From NCBI GenBank assembly GCA_031274715.1, contig JAISPT010000068.1:1-64000 (forward strand): 64,000 bases of DNA. The letters are read 5' to 3'. A program made the translations under genes and the position numbers. Positions 1 through 11,014 of the stretch are shown piece by piece. Position 1 is the stretch's first letter, and each line of letters begins with the position of its first letter. This stretch comes from Azonexus sp. (lineage in GTDB: Bacteria > Pseudomonadota > Gammaproteobacteria > Burkholderiales > Rhodocyclaceae). The notes below the pieces were generated by a model that worked only from the letters and a program-made list of their open reading frames with translations, made no database searches and had not been told where the DNA came from.

Positions 1-135
1 CTTCCGTTGGGGCGGTTCGTCGGCGAAGCGGTCAGCCGGATCATGGCGGCGCAAATCGCCCCCAGGCGGCGACTTTGCCCTGCCGGCAAAACCGCGCTTG
101 GCCAATAGCCGGAGCAACGGCGTCGTCAGGGCCAT
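1..135 (-). CDS. 5' fragment of an unidentified gene, cut by the window edge
   Basis: An open minus-strand frame begins with ATG at 135-133 and stays open to base 1, giving 45 residues that start MALTTPLLRLLAKRG. Its ATG overlaps the stop codon of the upstream ornithine cyclodeaminase gene by one base (TAATG), an arrangement typical of translational coupling, so the two are probably in one operon. The visible residues show no motif that I recognise, and the rest of the gene lies outside the window. I do not assign a function. Confidence 0.4.
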   Translation of the reverse strand, partial: MALTTPLLRLLAKRGFAGRAKSPPGGDLRRHDPADRFADEPPQRK

Positions 136-1106
136 TACACCTCCCCGTTGCGGGCTGCCGGCCACGCGCTGCCGATGCCGGCAGCCTCGGCGGCGGCAAC
201 GACGCGCGCCGCTACCGCCAGATCCTGACTCGCCATGCCTTGCGAGTCAAACAGGGTGATGTCGCCGGGTTCCTGCCGCCCAGGCTGACGGCCGATCATG
301 ATGTCGCCCAGTTCAACGAGCTGGCGCGGCTGCAAACGCCCTTTCTCCAGCAAGGGCAGCAGGTCGCCGGCTTCGGCCAGGGCGGTCGGTACACTGTCGA
401 CGGCGATCAGGCGGCAGCGGCGGACGGTTGCCTCCGATAGTTCCTGGCGAATCAGCGCATTCGAGCCGGCGGCGTTGATGTGCGTTCCATCGGCCAGCCA
501 TTCGGCGTCGAACAGGGGTTGCGCCGCCGTGGTTACGGCGCCAACGATGTCGCTGTCGCGCACGGCGGCTTCGGCGCTGGCCGCCGGTTCGACGGCGACG
601 CCGGTGACTTCGCGCAAGCGAGCGCAGAATTCATGCAGCTTGTCGGTGCGCCGGCTGAAGACCTTGATCCGCTCCAGCGGCAAGGCGGCGCACAGCGCCT
701 GGACATGCCCTTCGGCCTGCCAGCCGGCGCCGAAGACGCCAGCGACGCGGCTGTCCGGGCGGGCCAGCCAACGGGCGGCGAGGCCGCTGGCGGCGCCGGT
801 ACGCATCATGCCCAGGGTGTCGGCTTCGAGTACCGCCCGTAGCTTGCCGCTGGCAGCGTCGAACAGATGCACGAAAAAACGGTTGCCGCTGCGGTTGCTG
901 GTGTAAGCCTTGTAGCCGAGCACGCCCTGGGCCGGCAACGCGCCTTGCAGGATGTGCAGGGTGGTCTGCGGCAGACGGCTGCGCTGGCGCGGCGTATCGA
1001 GCGCCTGCCCGAGCGCCAGGTCACGGTGCGCCGATTCGACGCCGGCCAGCGCCATTTCCATGGTCAGCAGTTGGCGGACATCGTTTTCGCTGAGAAACAA
1101 GGCCAT
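135..1106 (-). CDS. Ornithine cyclodeaminase / mu-crystallin family NAD(P)-binding protein
   Basis: The 323-residue protein has the length and layout of the ornithine cyclodeaminase/mu-crystallin family: an N-terminal dimerisation part and a central Rossmann fold with the glycine-rich stretch VAGVFGAGWQAEGHVQAL at about residues 142-159. Family members convert ornithine to proline, or reduce delta-1-pyrroline-2-carboxylate and similar cyclic imino acids, or act on alanopine-type substrates. The sequence alone does not decide which. The start is ATG and the stop overlaps the next gene downstream. The family is confident, the substrate is not. Confidence 0.85.
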   Translation of the reverse strand: MALFLSENDVRQLLTMEMALAGVESAHRDLALGQALDTPRQRSRLPQTTLHILQGALPAQGVLGYKAYTSNRSGNRFFVHLFDAASGKLRAVLEADTLGMMRTGAASGLAARWLARPDSRVAGVFGAGWQAEGHVQALCAALPLERIKVFSRRTDKLHEFCARLREVTGVAVEPAASAEAAVRDSDIVGAVTTAAQPLFDAEWLADGTHINAAGSNALIRQELSEATVRRCRLIAVDSVPTALAEAGDLLPLLEKGRLQPRQLVELGDIMIGRQPGRQEPGDITLFDSQGMASQDLAVAARVVAAAEAAGIGSAWPAARNGEV

Positions 1107-1162
1107 GTTCTTCTCCGAACGGTGGAATCAACAAAGTTCCACATAGCGCCGCTGGCTACCCC

Positions 1163-1222
1163 GTCCCTCTCCCAGCCCCTTCCCTTTGCGGGGGAAGGGC
1201 GCCGCGCGGGGGCGGGAGGGGT
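1163..1222. repeat. GC-rich imperfect palindrome between two minus-strand genes
   Basis: Nested inverted arms are visible: an outer CCCTCTCCC matched by GGGAGGGG and an inner CCCTTCCC matched by GGGAAGGG around a TTTGC loop. It lies in the 210-base gap between the CoA-transferase 3' end and the cyclodeaminase start. It resembles the short GC-rich palindromic elements scattered between genes in many proteobacteria. It may fold in RNA, but no T-run marks it as a terminator. Confidence 0.45.
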
Positions 1223-1281
1223 GTCCCGCGCGCATGTGCGGAAACCCAAGTGCGCGACTCAATCAAAGCCGCGCCAAGCGC

Positions 1282-1305
1282 CGCCCCCTGCGCAGGCGGG
1301 GGGCG
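1282..1305 (-). terminator. Possible hairpin downstream of the CoA-transferase gene
   Basis: A GC-only hairpin (CGCCCCCTGCGC followed by its complement, with one mismatch region) sits 12 bases beyond the 3' end of the minus-strand CoA-transferase gene. It lacks a clean T-run on the minus strand, so it is a weak candidate for intrinsic termination. Confidence 0.3.
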
Positions 1306-1316
1306 ATTTACATCTA

Positions 1317-2822
1317 CTACATCGATTCGCCCTTCAGCGCGCGCAAGTGCCAATCGAAGGCTTCGCCCAGCAGATGCGGGGTTTGCTGGCCGTTGGCGCC
1401 CTTCTCGGCGCGCGCGAGGTAATCCCGGAGAGCCGGACGGAACTTGGGATCGGCGCATTTCTCGATCACCAACTTGGCGCGCTGGCGCGGCGCGAGGCCG
1501 CGCAGGTCGGCCAGGCCGTGTTCGGTAACGAGCACCTGCACATCGTGTTCGGTGTGATCGACGTGCGAGACCATCGGCACGATGCAGGACAGCGCACCGT
1601 TCTTGGCCATCGACGGAGTCATGAAGATCGAGAGGTAGGCGTTGCGCGTAAAGTCGCCGGAACCGCCCAGCCCGTTCATCATCCTGGAGCCGAGAACGTG
1701 GGTGGAATTGACGTTGCCGTAGATGTCGGCTTCGAGCATGCCGTTCATCGTGATGACGCCGAGCCGGCGAACGACTTCGGGATGATTGCTGACCTCTTGC
1801 GGACGCAGGATGATGCGCTTACGGTAAATGTCGAGATTAGCGTTGAAGTCGGCCAGGGCTTCCTTGGACAGCGAGATGGCTGTGGCCGAGGCACAGACCA
1901 GCTTGCCGGAACGGATCATGTCGAGCATGCCGTCCTGCAAGACTTCGGTACAGGCGGTCAGATTCTCGTAAGCGCTTTCGTTCAGACCCGCCATCACCGC
2001 GTTGGCGACGTTGCCCACGCCCGATTGCAGCGGCAGCAGGTTGGCCGGGATATGTCCCTTTTTGACTTCGTAATCAAGGAAATCGAGGATGTGAGCGGCG
2101 ATGAGGCGCGAGTTCTCATCCGGGGCGGAGAACTGGGTATCACGGTCAGGACAATTGGTTTCGACCACGGCCACGACCTTGGCCGGATCGACTCGCATGT
2201 AAGGCTCGCCAATGCGATCACCGGGCTTGGTGATCGGAATGGGCTGGCGATTCGGCGGCAGGGCGATGCTGTAGATGTCGTGCATGCCTTCGAGTTTGGC
2301 ATTCAGACCGGCATTGACTTCGAGAATCACGCGATCGGCCTGTTCCAGCCAGGTGGGATTGTTGCCGACCGAGGTCGACGGAACCAGCCGGCCGTCTTCG
2401 AGAATGGCAACGATTTCGATCAGGGCGACGTCGAGCTTGCCGTAATGTCCCCAAGCCGTGTTTTGCGCCACCTCCGAGAGGTGAGCATCGATGTACCAGG
2501 AATCGCCGCTGTTGATCCGATTGCGGCCGTCCGGATCGGACTGGTAGGGCAGGCGCATGGAAACGCCGTTGGCCTTGAAAAGCGCGCCATCGAGTTCGGG
2601 CGCGGTCGATGCGCCGGTCAACAGGCCGATACGGAACGTCTCGCCACGCTCATTGGCGGCGGCCATCCGCCGGGCAAGCGCCTGTGGGACATCCTTGGGA
2701 TGGCCCGAGCCGGTGAAACCGCTCATGCCAACGTTGTCACCGGGCCTGATGAGGGCAGCGGCTTCTTCCGCCGACATGATCTTGCTGCGCAGGGCGGCAT
2801 TATGGATGCGAGATTCGCTCAT
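1317..2822 (-). CDS. Acetyl-CoA hydrolase/transferase family protein (succinyl-CoA:acetate CoA-transferase-like)
   Basis: The 501-residue protein matches the class I CoA-transferases of the AarC/Cat1 group, which move CoA between succinyl-CoA and acetate or hydrolyse acetyl-CoA. The N-terminal MSGFTGSGHPKDVP stretch is typical. The active-site glutamate that forms the glutamyl-CoA thioester would be E293 in CTEVLQDG, preceded by the CoA-binding loop QSGVGNVANAVM at about 266-277. Length fits the family (about 500). A strong ribosome site, GAGGAGA, lies just before ATG 2822. It stands alone on the minus strand with about 200-base gaps on both sides. A role in acetate/succinate interconversion or propionate and PHA metabolism is inference. 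Confidence 0.9.
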   Translation of the reverse strand: MSESRIHNAALRSKIMSAEEAAALIRPGDNVGMSGFTGSGHPKDVPQALARRMAAANERGETFRIGLLTGASTAPELDGALFKANGVSMRLPYQSDPDGRNRINSGDSWYIDAHLSEVAQNTAWGHYGKLDVALIEIVAILEDGRLVPSTSVGNNPTWLEQADRVILEVNAGLNAKLEGMHDIYSIALPPNRQPIPITKPGDRIGEPYMRVDPAKVVAVVETNCPDRDTQFSAPDENSRLIAAHILDFLDYEVKKGHIPANLLPLQSGVGNVANAVMAGLNESAYENLTACTEVLQDGMLDMIRSGKLVCASATAISLSKEALADFNANLDIYRKRIILRPQEVSNHPEVVRRLGVITMNGMLEADIYGNVNSTHVLGSRMMNGLGGSGDFTRNAYLSIFMTPSMAKNGALSCIVPMVSHVDHTEHDVQVLVTEHGLADLRGLAPRQRAKLVIEKCADPKFRPALRDYLARAEKGANGQQTPHLLGEAFDWHLRALKGESM

Positions 2823-2950
2823 TTGTCTCCTCGTCTGATGGGGTAAAAAAATGTGAGAAACTTAGAAGTTTAGAGCAACTGTCTTTCGGGTCAAGCATGA
2901 TGAAGAGAGTCGTCAGGGCAATCGCATTTACTCCGAAAGTAGTAGTTCTT

Positions 2951-2982
2951 CGTCATTCCCGCGAAAGCGAGAATCCAAGACG
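2951..2982. repeat. Dispersed palindrome of the GTCATTCCCGC...GAATCC type
   Basis: The imperfect palindrome GTCATTCCCGCGAAAGCGAG followed by AATCC is one of at least four related copies in this window (others at 18341, 18426 and 25151). It lies between the CoA-transferase start and the MATE gene end. It is a short non-coding interspersed repeat; no function is assigned. Confidence 0.6.
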
Positions 2983-3018
2983 TTGAGACCCCGTTCATTT
3001 GCCGGCCAAAATTCATCA

Positions 3019-4359
3019 TCACGATGCCGATTCAAGCGCCTGCAAGGCCCGCCGCATCAGCGGCAGCAGCAGCGCTGCCGCCAGCAGCAAGCCGAACACG
3101 GCGGCCAACCAAAAGCCGGCAACACCGAGCGGCGGCGACCAGTAAAAGCACAGCCAGGCCCCAACGAGCAGGCCGACGCCCCAGAAACACAGCATCTGCA
3201 CCAGCATCGGCACGAAGGTCACGCGGCAGGCACGCAGGACGTGGCCGGCGATGGTCTGCAAGGCATCGCAGAACTGGCAGACGGCAAGGTAGATCACCAG
3301 GCCGAGCGCCGCCTGGCGCACCGCCGGATCGTCGGTATAGACGGCGATGAGCGGCTCGGCGGCCAGCCACAAGGCCAGCCCGACCAGCGTCGACAGCAGC
3401 GCCGCCAGCAGCAGGCCGGCACGCACATTGGCACGCACCAGCGCCCAGTCGCGGGCGCCGATGGCCTGACCGACCGCGGCCATGGTGGCGATAGCCAGCG
3501 CCAACGGCAGCATGTAGGCCAAGGCCGACAGATTGGCAACGATGCGGTGACCGGCGACCACGGTGGCTCCGAGCGAGGCGACAAACAGCGCGATCAGCGT
3601 GAACGAGGTAATTTCGATGAAATTGGACAAACCCATCGGCACGCCAAGATGCAGCAGCTCGCGCCAGGCTCGCCAATGCGGCCGCTGCCAGGCGGCAAAC
3701 GGCCGGTAGCGACGACCGAGCGGACCGAGGCCGAGATAGGCGGCGGCAGCGAAACAGGCCAGCCAAGCGATGATTACGTTCGACCAAGCACAACCGGTAA
3801 CGCCGAGCGGCGTACCGAGCCAGCCGGCCAGCGCCAAGCCCCAGGCCAGGACGGCATGCAGGCCGAGGGCGGCGAGGCCGATGCCCATCAACACCCGCGG
3901 CTTGCCCAGCGCGTTGCAGAAGGCGTAGAAAGCCCGGTAGCAGAGCGAGGCCGGCAGGCCCCAGGCAAGCAGCGCCAGATAATCGCGGACCTTGGCCTCG
4001 ACCGCACCGTCCATGCTCGACAGGCCGAGCACGGCACCCGGGAAATGCAGGAACAGCATGCCGGGCAACGCCAGCAACAGGGCCAGCCAGAAACCTTGTT
4101 GCAGCACGCCGGCCACTTCGCCATCGCGGCGAGCGCCGTGCAACTGGGCAACTACCGGGCCGATGGCCTGCAGCACGCCGGCCAGCGCAAACACGATGGC
4201 GACATGGATACCGCCACCGATGGCCACGGCGGCCAGGTCGACCGAGCTGACGTGGCCGAGCACCACGGTATCGACCACCATCATGCCGATCGAAGCCAAT
4301 TGGGCAACGAGAATCGGGAAAGCGTGGGCGATCAACCCGCGGATGGCGGTCAGCAGCAT
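3019..4359 (-). CDS. MATE family efflux transporter (NorM-like)
   Basis: The 446-residue, very hydrophobic protein shows twelve likely membrane segments in two repeated halves, the layout of multidrug and toxic compound extrusion transporters. The N-terminal half carries the family-typical MVVDTVVLGHVSSVDLAAVA stretch (about residues 27-46), and the second half repeats the pattern with NFIEITSFTLIALFVASLGA. Such proteins expel cationic drugs, dyes or metabolites using a Na+ or H+ gradient. It is encoded divergently from the phenylacetate-CoA ligase gene. Substrate unknown. Confidence 0.9.
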   Translation of the reverse strand: MLLTAIRGLIAHAFPILVAQLASIGMMVVDTVVLGHVSSVDLAAVAIGGGIHVAIVFALAGVLQAIGPVVAQLHGARRDGEVAGVLQQGFWLALLLALPGMLFLHFPGAVLGLSSMDGAVEAKVRDYLALLAWGLPASLCYRAFYAFCNALGKPRVLMGIGLAALGLHAVLAWGLALAGWLGTPLGVTGCAWSNVIIAWLACFAAAAYLGLGPLGRRYRPFAAWQRPHWRAWRELLHLGVPMGLSNFIEITSFTLIALFVASLGATVVAGHRIVANLSALAYMLPLALAIATMAAVGQAIGARDWALVRANVRAGLLLAALLSTLVGLALWLAAEPLIAVYTDDPAVRQAALGLVIYLAVCQFCDALQTIAGHVLRACRVTFVPMLVQMLCFWGVGLLVGAWLCFYWSPPLGVAGFWLAAVFGLLLAAALLLPLMRRALQALESAS

Positions 4360-4453
4360 AGCCAGTTATTGTCGCATGGCGGCCCGGTGAAAGCAGCATG
4401 GCTTGATCTGGCTCAAGCGGAGACGTCCCGCCGCACATGACAATTATTGGTTC

Positions 4454-4459
4454 AGGAGG
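4454..4459 (+). promoter_or_regulatory. Ribosome binding site that fixes the GTG start of paaK
   Basis: A perfect AGGAGG lies nine bases before GTG 4469. An upstream in-frame ATG at 4403 would add 22 basic residues unlike the family and has no comparable site, so the GTG is the better start. Confidence 0.8.
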
Positions 4460-4468
4460 AAAACCATA

Positions 4469-5764
<1,296 letters not shown>

Positions 5765-5787
5765 CCGGCGACCCCCGCCGCCGGGTT

Positions 5788-6492
5788 TCAGTCGACGAGG
5801 CGGGCACGTAATGCGCCGACCCCATCGACACCTGCTTCCAGCACGTCGCCCGGCACGATCGCTCCGACCCCGGCCGGCGTGCCGGTATAGATCAGGTCGC
5901 CCGGCGCCAAGCGGACCAGTGTCGACAACTGAGCGATGATTTCCGGCACTTTCCACAGCATCGCCGCCAGATCGCCCGCTTGGCGCAACTGGCCGTTGAC
6001 CGTCAGCCAGATACGCCCGGCTGCCGGATGGCCGCAGGCCGCTACCGGCACGATCGGGCCACACACCGCCGACTGGTCGAAACCCTTGCCCATGTCCCAC
6101 GGATGGCCCTTGGCCTTGGCCTGCGCCTGCAAGTCGCGGCGCGTCAGATCAAGCCCGGCAGCATAGCCGAAGATCAGCGAGGCAGCCTGCCCGGCCGGCA
6201 CCGCAGCACCGCCGCCGGCCAAAGCAACAACCAGTTCGACCTCGTGGTGCAGGTTGGCGGTGGCTGGCGGGTAGCGCACGGCGATCTCGCCGTTGCCGCC
6301 GACCACGGCATCACCCGGTTTGGAGAAAAAGAACGGCGGCTCGCGTCCCTCGGCCTGGTCGAGTGCGCCCATTTCCCGGGCGTGCTCGGCATAGTTGCGG
6401 CCAACACAGAAAATCCGCCGTACCGGAAAAGCAAGATCGCTGCCGGCCACCGGCAGCACGGCTGGCACAGGCGGTGCAAATACATAGTTCAT
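5788..6492 (-). CDS. Fumarylacetoacetate hydrolase family protein
   Basis: The 234-residue protein is a compact single-domain FAH-family enzyme (FAHD1/fumarylpyruvate hydrolase-like). It shows the conserved RIFCVGRNYAEHAREMG stretch near residue 27, the metal-binding HHEVELVV around 80, and DLTRRDLQ with KGHPWDMGKGFD further on. Members hydrolyse or decarboxylate acylpyruvates, fumarylpyruvate or oxaloacetate with Mg2+ or Mn2+. It converges with paaK and is divergent from nothing close. The exact substrate, such as an aromatic ring-cleavage product, cannot be read from the sequence. Confidence 0.88.
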   Translation of the reverse strand: MNYVFAPPVPAVLPVAGSDLAFPVRRIFCVGRNYAEHAREMGALDQAEGREPPFFFSKPGDAVVGGNGEIAVRYPPATANLHHEVELVVALAGGGAAVPAGQAASLIFGYAAGLDLTRRDLQAQAKAKGHPWDMGKGFDQSAVCGPIVPVAACGHPAAGRIWLTVNGQLRQAGDLAAMLWKVPEIIAQLSTLVRLAPGDLIYTGTPAGVGAIVPGDVLEAGVDGVGALRARLVD

Positions 6493-6532
6493 GATGGCAA
6501 TACCTCCACTGAAGATAGGTCAAGCCAAACAA

Positions 6533-7279
6533 CTAAACCGGATTGTCGACGTCGATAAATTCGCAAATCACGTCGCAGTTTTCGCCCAAGTGTCGGGCCA
6601 ACGCCCGGATGCCGCCGCGCTCGGTGGCATGATGACCGGCCGCGACATAGGCGACGCCGCTTTCGCGGGCGAGATGGACAGTCTGCTCGGAAATTTCGCC
6701 GGACAGATAGACATCGACCCCAAGCGCGATAGCCTGCTCGAAATAACCCTGCGCCCCACCGGAGCACCAGGCGACGCGCCGAATCGGGCGCTCCGGATCA
6801 CCGACGACCAGCGGCTGCCGGCCCAGTTGCCGGGCGACTCGGCTGCTCAATCCAGCCAGATTACCCCCTTCGATGGCACTGCCCAGCCAGCCGATGTCCT
6901 GCTCGCCGAAACGGCCTTCCGGCTGCCAGTCGAGGGCCACGGCCAGTTGCGCGTTGTTGCCCAGCACCGGGTGCGCGTCGAGCGGCAGATGGTAGGCCAG
7001 CAGGTTGATGTCGTGGCGCAGCAGCGTACCCAGCCGCTGCTTGCGGATGCCGGTAATGCGGCCATCCTCACCCTTCCAGAAATAACCGTGATGAACCAGG
7101 ATCGCATCGGCATCACGGGCCACTGCAACATCAAGCAACGCCTGGCTGGCGGTGACCCCGGCAACGACGCGGCGAACCTCGCCGCGTCCTTCCACTTGCA
7201 AACCGTTTGGGCAATAATCGTGGAACTTCGCGGGCTCCAGCAGCTCATCCAGAAAATTCACCAAAGCGTCGCATTTCAT
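6533..7279 (-). CDS. Nif3-like dinuclear metal centre protein (DUF34/YbgI family)
   Basis: The 248-residue protein matches the Nif3/YbgI family, hexameric proteins with a two-metal site. The N-terminal CPNGLQVEGRGEVRRVVAG and the metal-ligand stretch ILVHHGYFWKGE are visible, and the C-terminal AAGHHATERGGIRAL supplies the other ligands. Its biochemical role is unsettled; GTP cyclohydrolase-like or metal-chaperone functions have been proposed for relatives. The start MKCDALVNFLDELL was chosen because it matches the family start and because upstream extension would overlap the divergent protease gene. Only 15 bases separate the two start codons. Confidence 0.9.
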   Translation of the reverse strand: MKCDALVNFLDELLEPAKFHDYCPNGLQVEGRGEVRRVVAGVTASQALLDVAVARDADAILVHHGYFWKGEDGRITGIRKQRLGTLLRHDINLLAYHLPLDAHPVLGNNAQLAVALDWQPEGRFGEQDIGWLGSAIEGGNLAGLSSRVARQLGRQPLVVGDPERPIRRVAWCSGGAQGYFEQAIALGVDVYLSGEISEQTVHLARESGVAYVAAGHHATERGGIRALARHLGENCDVICEFIDVDNPV

Positions 7280-7294
7280 CGATACGGTCTTCCC

Positions 7295-8449
<1,155 letters not shown>

Positions 8450-8505
8450 CCTGAATCCTGCACGCAGAGCGATGCCGACTAGCATCGGTGCGGCGCAAAC
8501 CGGCC

Positions 8506-9285
8506 TTATGAGCCGGTCGAGGACTGCCCCCCGCCCCCTTCCTTGACCCGCGGCGACACGAATCGAGCGGCAAGGATACCGATTTCGTACAGCAGGCACA
8601 TGGGGATCGCCAGCGCCAATTGCGAGACGACATCCGGCGGCGTGACGATGGCGGCGACGACGAAAGCGCCGACGATGAAATAGGGGCGCCACTCCTTGAG
8701 CTTGGCGACATCGACAACACCAAGCTTGACCAGGACGACCAGGGCAACCGGCACCTCGAAAGCCAGCCCGAAGGCGATGAACATGGTCATCACGAAGGAC
8801 AGATAGGCTTCGATATCCGGCGCCGGCGTAATGCTCTTCGGCGCAAAACTGGTGATGAACCGGAACACCTGGCCGAAGACAAAGTAGTAGCAGAAGGCCA
8901 TGCCGAGCAGGAACAGTAGAGTGCTGGAAATGATCAGCGGCAGGCCGAGGCGTCGCTCGTGGGGATACAGGCCGGGGGCAACGAAGGCCCAGGCTTGGTA
9001 GAGGATGAACGGCAGCGCCACCAGGAAAGCCACCATGGCCGTCACCTTGAGCGGCACCATGAACGGCGTGATGACGCCGATGGCGACCATCTTGGTGCCT
9101 TCCGGCAAGGCCGCAGTCAGCGGTGCCGCGAGAAAGTCGTAAATCTGGCCCGGGCCGGGATAGAGGCAGAGCACGCCGAACACCACGCCGACGGCGATCA
9201 AGCTACGCAACAGGCGGTCGCGCAACTCGACAAGATGGGAAATGAAGGACTCTTCGGAGGTGGAACTCGCCTGGGGATCGCTCAT
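8506..9285 (-). CDS. tatC: Sec-independent protein translocase subunit TatC
   Basis: The 259-residue protein has six predicted membrane segments and the TatC hallmarks: SFISHLVELRDRLLRS near the N terminus and the central FGLAFEVPVALVVLVKLG. TatC recognises twin-arginine signal peptides and forms the receptor complex with TatB in the inner membrane. Its ATG overlaps the tatB stop by four bases (ATGA). It is the last gene of the his-HIT-tat operon. Confidence 0.97.
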   Translation of the reverse strand: MSDPQASSTSEESFISHLVELRDRLLRSLIAVGVVFGVLCLYPGPGQIYDFLAAPLTAALPEGTKMVAIGVITPFMVPLKVTAMVAFLVALPFILYQAWAFVAPGLYPHERRLGLPLIISSTLLFLLGMAFCYYFVFGQVFRFITSFAPKSITPAPDIEAYLSFVMTMFIAFGLAFEVPVALVVLVKLGVVDVAKLKEWRPYFIVGAFVVAAIVTPPDVVSQLALAIPMCLLYEIGILAARFVSPRVKEGGGGQSSTGS

Positions 9286-9638
9286 GCGCTGGGCTTGTCC
9301 GGATCATCGGCCGCAGCCGGAGCAGATTGGCCGAGTGCCTCGACCTCGCCGACGGTTTCCTTGAGCGGCGCCTCGACGGCGCTACGGGCGACATCGAGTT
9401 CCTTGCGCACTGAATCCTCGATCCCCTTGGCCGAATCGGCAATCTCCGACTGCAATTTCTTCAGTTCGTCGAGTTGCATCTCGCGGTTGATGTCGGCCTT
9501 GACGTCGTTGACGTAACGCTGGGCCCGGCCGAGTAGATGGCCAACGGTACGGGCGACCCGCGGCAAGCGCTCGGGCCCGATCACGATCAGGGCAACGATG
9601 CCGATCACCATCAGTTCGGAAAAGCCGATGTCAAACAT
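9282..9638 (-). CDS. tatB: Sec-independent protein translocase subunit TatB
   Basis: The 118-residue protein starts MFDIGFSELMVIGIVALIVI, a single N-terminal membrane helix with the conserved acidic residue and GPERLP hinge of TatB. An amphipathic helix and a charged, probably disordered tail follow. It pairs with TatC in binding twin-arginine signals. It sits between tatA and tatC. Confidence 0.96.
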   Translation of the reverse strand: MFDIGFSELMVIGIVALIVIGPERLPRVARTVGHLLGRAQRYVNDVKADINREMQLDELKKLQSEIADSAKGIEDSVRKELDVARSAVEAPLKETVGEVEALGQSAPAAADDPDKPSA

Positions 9639-9705
9639 AGCTGTCAGTCGTTGAATAAGGGTTGTTGGCCGCTAGCTGCTGGCAACCAGCGGCTGATGAC
9701 CCAAA

Positions 9706-9933
9706 TTAGCTGGTGGTTTTGTCCTTGACTTCGACATCAATGGTTTCGCCGACCTTGGGGGGGATTTGGGGATCGGCTGGATTGGCGTCGACATTCGCCT
9801 CTTTCATGCCTTCCTTGAAGCCCTTGACGGCACCGCCGAGATCCTGGCCGATGTTGCGCAGTTTCTTGGTGCCGAAAACGAGCATGACGATGACCAGAAC
9901 AATCAGCCAGTGCCAAATGGAAAAACTGCCCAT
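9706..9933 (-). CDS. tatA: Sec-independent protein translocase subunit TatA
   Basis: The 75-residue protein has one N-terminal membrane helix (IWHWLIVLVIVMLVFGTKKL), the FG hinge and the amphipathic helix IGQDLGGAVKGFKEGMKEA of TatA, the pore-forming subunit. It follows the HIT gene by nine bases and precedes tatB by 67 bases, a gap large enough to set TatA levels apart from TatB/C. Confidence 0.96.
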   Translation of the reverse strand: MGSFSIWHWLIVLVIVMLVFGTKKLRNIGQDLGGAVKGFKEGMKEANVDANPADPQIPPKVGETIDVEVKDKTTS

Positions 9934-9942
9934 GGTTGCCTC

Positions 9943-10293
9943 CTAGATGCGCTTGAGCATGGGGCCGACCGGGTCCGGTCCGCCGACGACGTGAATGTGC
10001 AGATGCGGCACTTCCTGCTGCCCCACCCGGCCGTTGTTGATGATCACCCGGAAGCCTTCGGAACTGCCCTCGGCAACCGCGATGGCATTGGCGCGAACGA
10101 GCATGCGCCCGAGCAACGGCGCGTCTTCGGGCGTCGCCGAGATCAGCGAGGCGATATGCTTCTTGGGAATCAGCAGGACATGCACCGGACGCGCTGGAGA
10201 AATGTCGCGAAAAGCCAGCATCTCCTCATCCTCGTAGACCTTCTGGCTCGGGATGGTGCCGGCGGCGATGCGGCAGAACAGGCAGTCGCTCAC
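9943..10293 (-). CDS. HIT-family nucleotide-binding hydrolase
   Basis: The 116-residue protein carries the histidine-triad motif HLHIHVVGG near the C terminus and the family start SDCLFCRIAAGTIPSQKVYED. HIT/HINT proteins hydrolyse nucleoside phosphoramidates such as AMP-lysine. I chose the GTG start at 10293 because it matches the family N terminus and overlaps the hisE stop as GTGA. Placement between hisE and tatA is seen in many betaproteobacteria. Confidence 0.93.
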   Translation of the reverse strand: MSDCLFCRIAAGTIPSQKVYEDEEMLAFRDISPARPVHVLLIPKKHIASLISATPEDAPLLGRMLVRANAIAVAEGSSEGFRVIINNGRVGQQEVPHLHIHVVGGPDPVGPMLKRI

Positions 10294-10616
10294 TTGTTGC
10301 CCCGCGCCGCCTTTTCGTCGATGCCGGAAATCCCCTCGCGGCGGCGCATCTCCTGCGATACATCCTCGATACCCAGACCATAGAAAGCGAGCAGGACCAG
10401 CACGTGATAGATAACGTCGGTCGACTCCCAGACCACTTTCAGACGTTTGCCCTCCTTGCCGGCCATGATCAATTCGGCGCATTCCTCGCCGATTTTCTTC
10501 AGGATCGAATCCGGTCCCTCGGAAAACAGCTTGGCGGTATAGGACTTCTCCGGATCTGCGTGGCGGCGCGAAGCCAGGGTGTCGGAAAGGCGGTGCAGGA
10601 TGTCGTGCGTGCTCAT
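10290..10616 (-). CDS. hisE: Phosphoribosyl-ATP pyrophosphatase
   Basis: The 108-residue all-helical protein contains the MazG-like metal-site stretch KKIGEECAELIMAGKEG and the ESTDVIYHVLVLL helix of HisE. It removes pyrophosphate from phosphoribosyl-ATP in the second step of histidine synthesis. It is separate from HisI, as is usual in betaproteobacteria, and overlaps hisI by four bases. Confidence 0.96.
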   Translation of the reverse strand: MSTHDILHRLSDTLASRRHADPEKSYTAKLFSEGPDSILKKIGEECAELIMAGKEGKRLKVVWESTDVIYHVLVLLAFYGLGIEDVSQEMRRREGISGIDEKAARGNK

Positions 10617-11014
10617 TTTGCGTAGATTTCCTCAGGGTTTTTCAATATCGGATCGCTGGGAACCCAATATTCTCCCCGCAACTCATTGAAAAAGCAGCTT
10701 TCCCGTCCAGTGTGACAGGCGATGCCACCGACCTGTTCGATCGCCAGCAACAGTACGTCGCCATCGCAATCGGTGCGGATCGACAGCACTTTCTGCACGT
10801 GCCCCGATTCCTCACCCTTACGCCATAGACGCCGGCGGGAACGCGACCAGTATACCGCGTAGCCGCAGCGTACCGTTTCCTGCAGCGACTCGCGGTTCAT
10901 ATAGGCGAACATCACCACCCGGCCGCCGGCGTCCTGGGCGATAGCCGGGATCATGCCGTCGGCGTCCCACTTGAGCGCCGCCAGCCAGGACAGGGAATGG
11001 TCGAGATCGGCCAT
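10613..11014 (-). CDS. hisI: Phosphoribosyl-AMP cyclohydrolase
   Basis: The 133-residue protein has the HisI signature: VVMFAYMNRESLQ, YWSRSRRRLWRKGEESGHVQ and the metal/zinc-binding DCDGDVLL followed by CHTGRESCF. It opens the adenine ring of phosphoribosyl-AMP in histidine synthesis. Its start codon shares a base with the hisF stop. Confidence 0.97.
   Translation of the reverse strand: MADLDHSLSWLAALKWDADGMIPAIAQDAGGRVVMFAYMNRESLQETVRCGYAVYWSRSRRRLWRKGEESGHVQKVLSIRTDCDGDVLLLAIEQVGGIACHTGRESCFFNELRGEYWVPSDPILKNPEEIYAK

Noticed and set aside
867..2846. 659-codon open frame on the plus strand
   Set aside because: It lies antisense to the CoA-transferase gene, in a frame kept open by GC-rich codon structure, and its translation has no family features.
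2983..4440. 485-codon plus-strand frame and 515-codon minus-strand frame (3032-4579) over the MATE gene
   Set aside because: Both are shadows of the MATE transporter: low-complexity Gln/Arg-rich translations without motifs.
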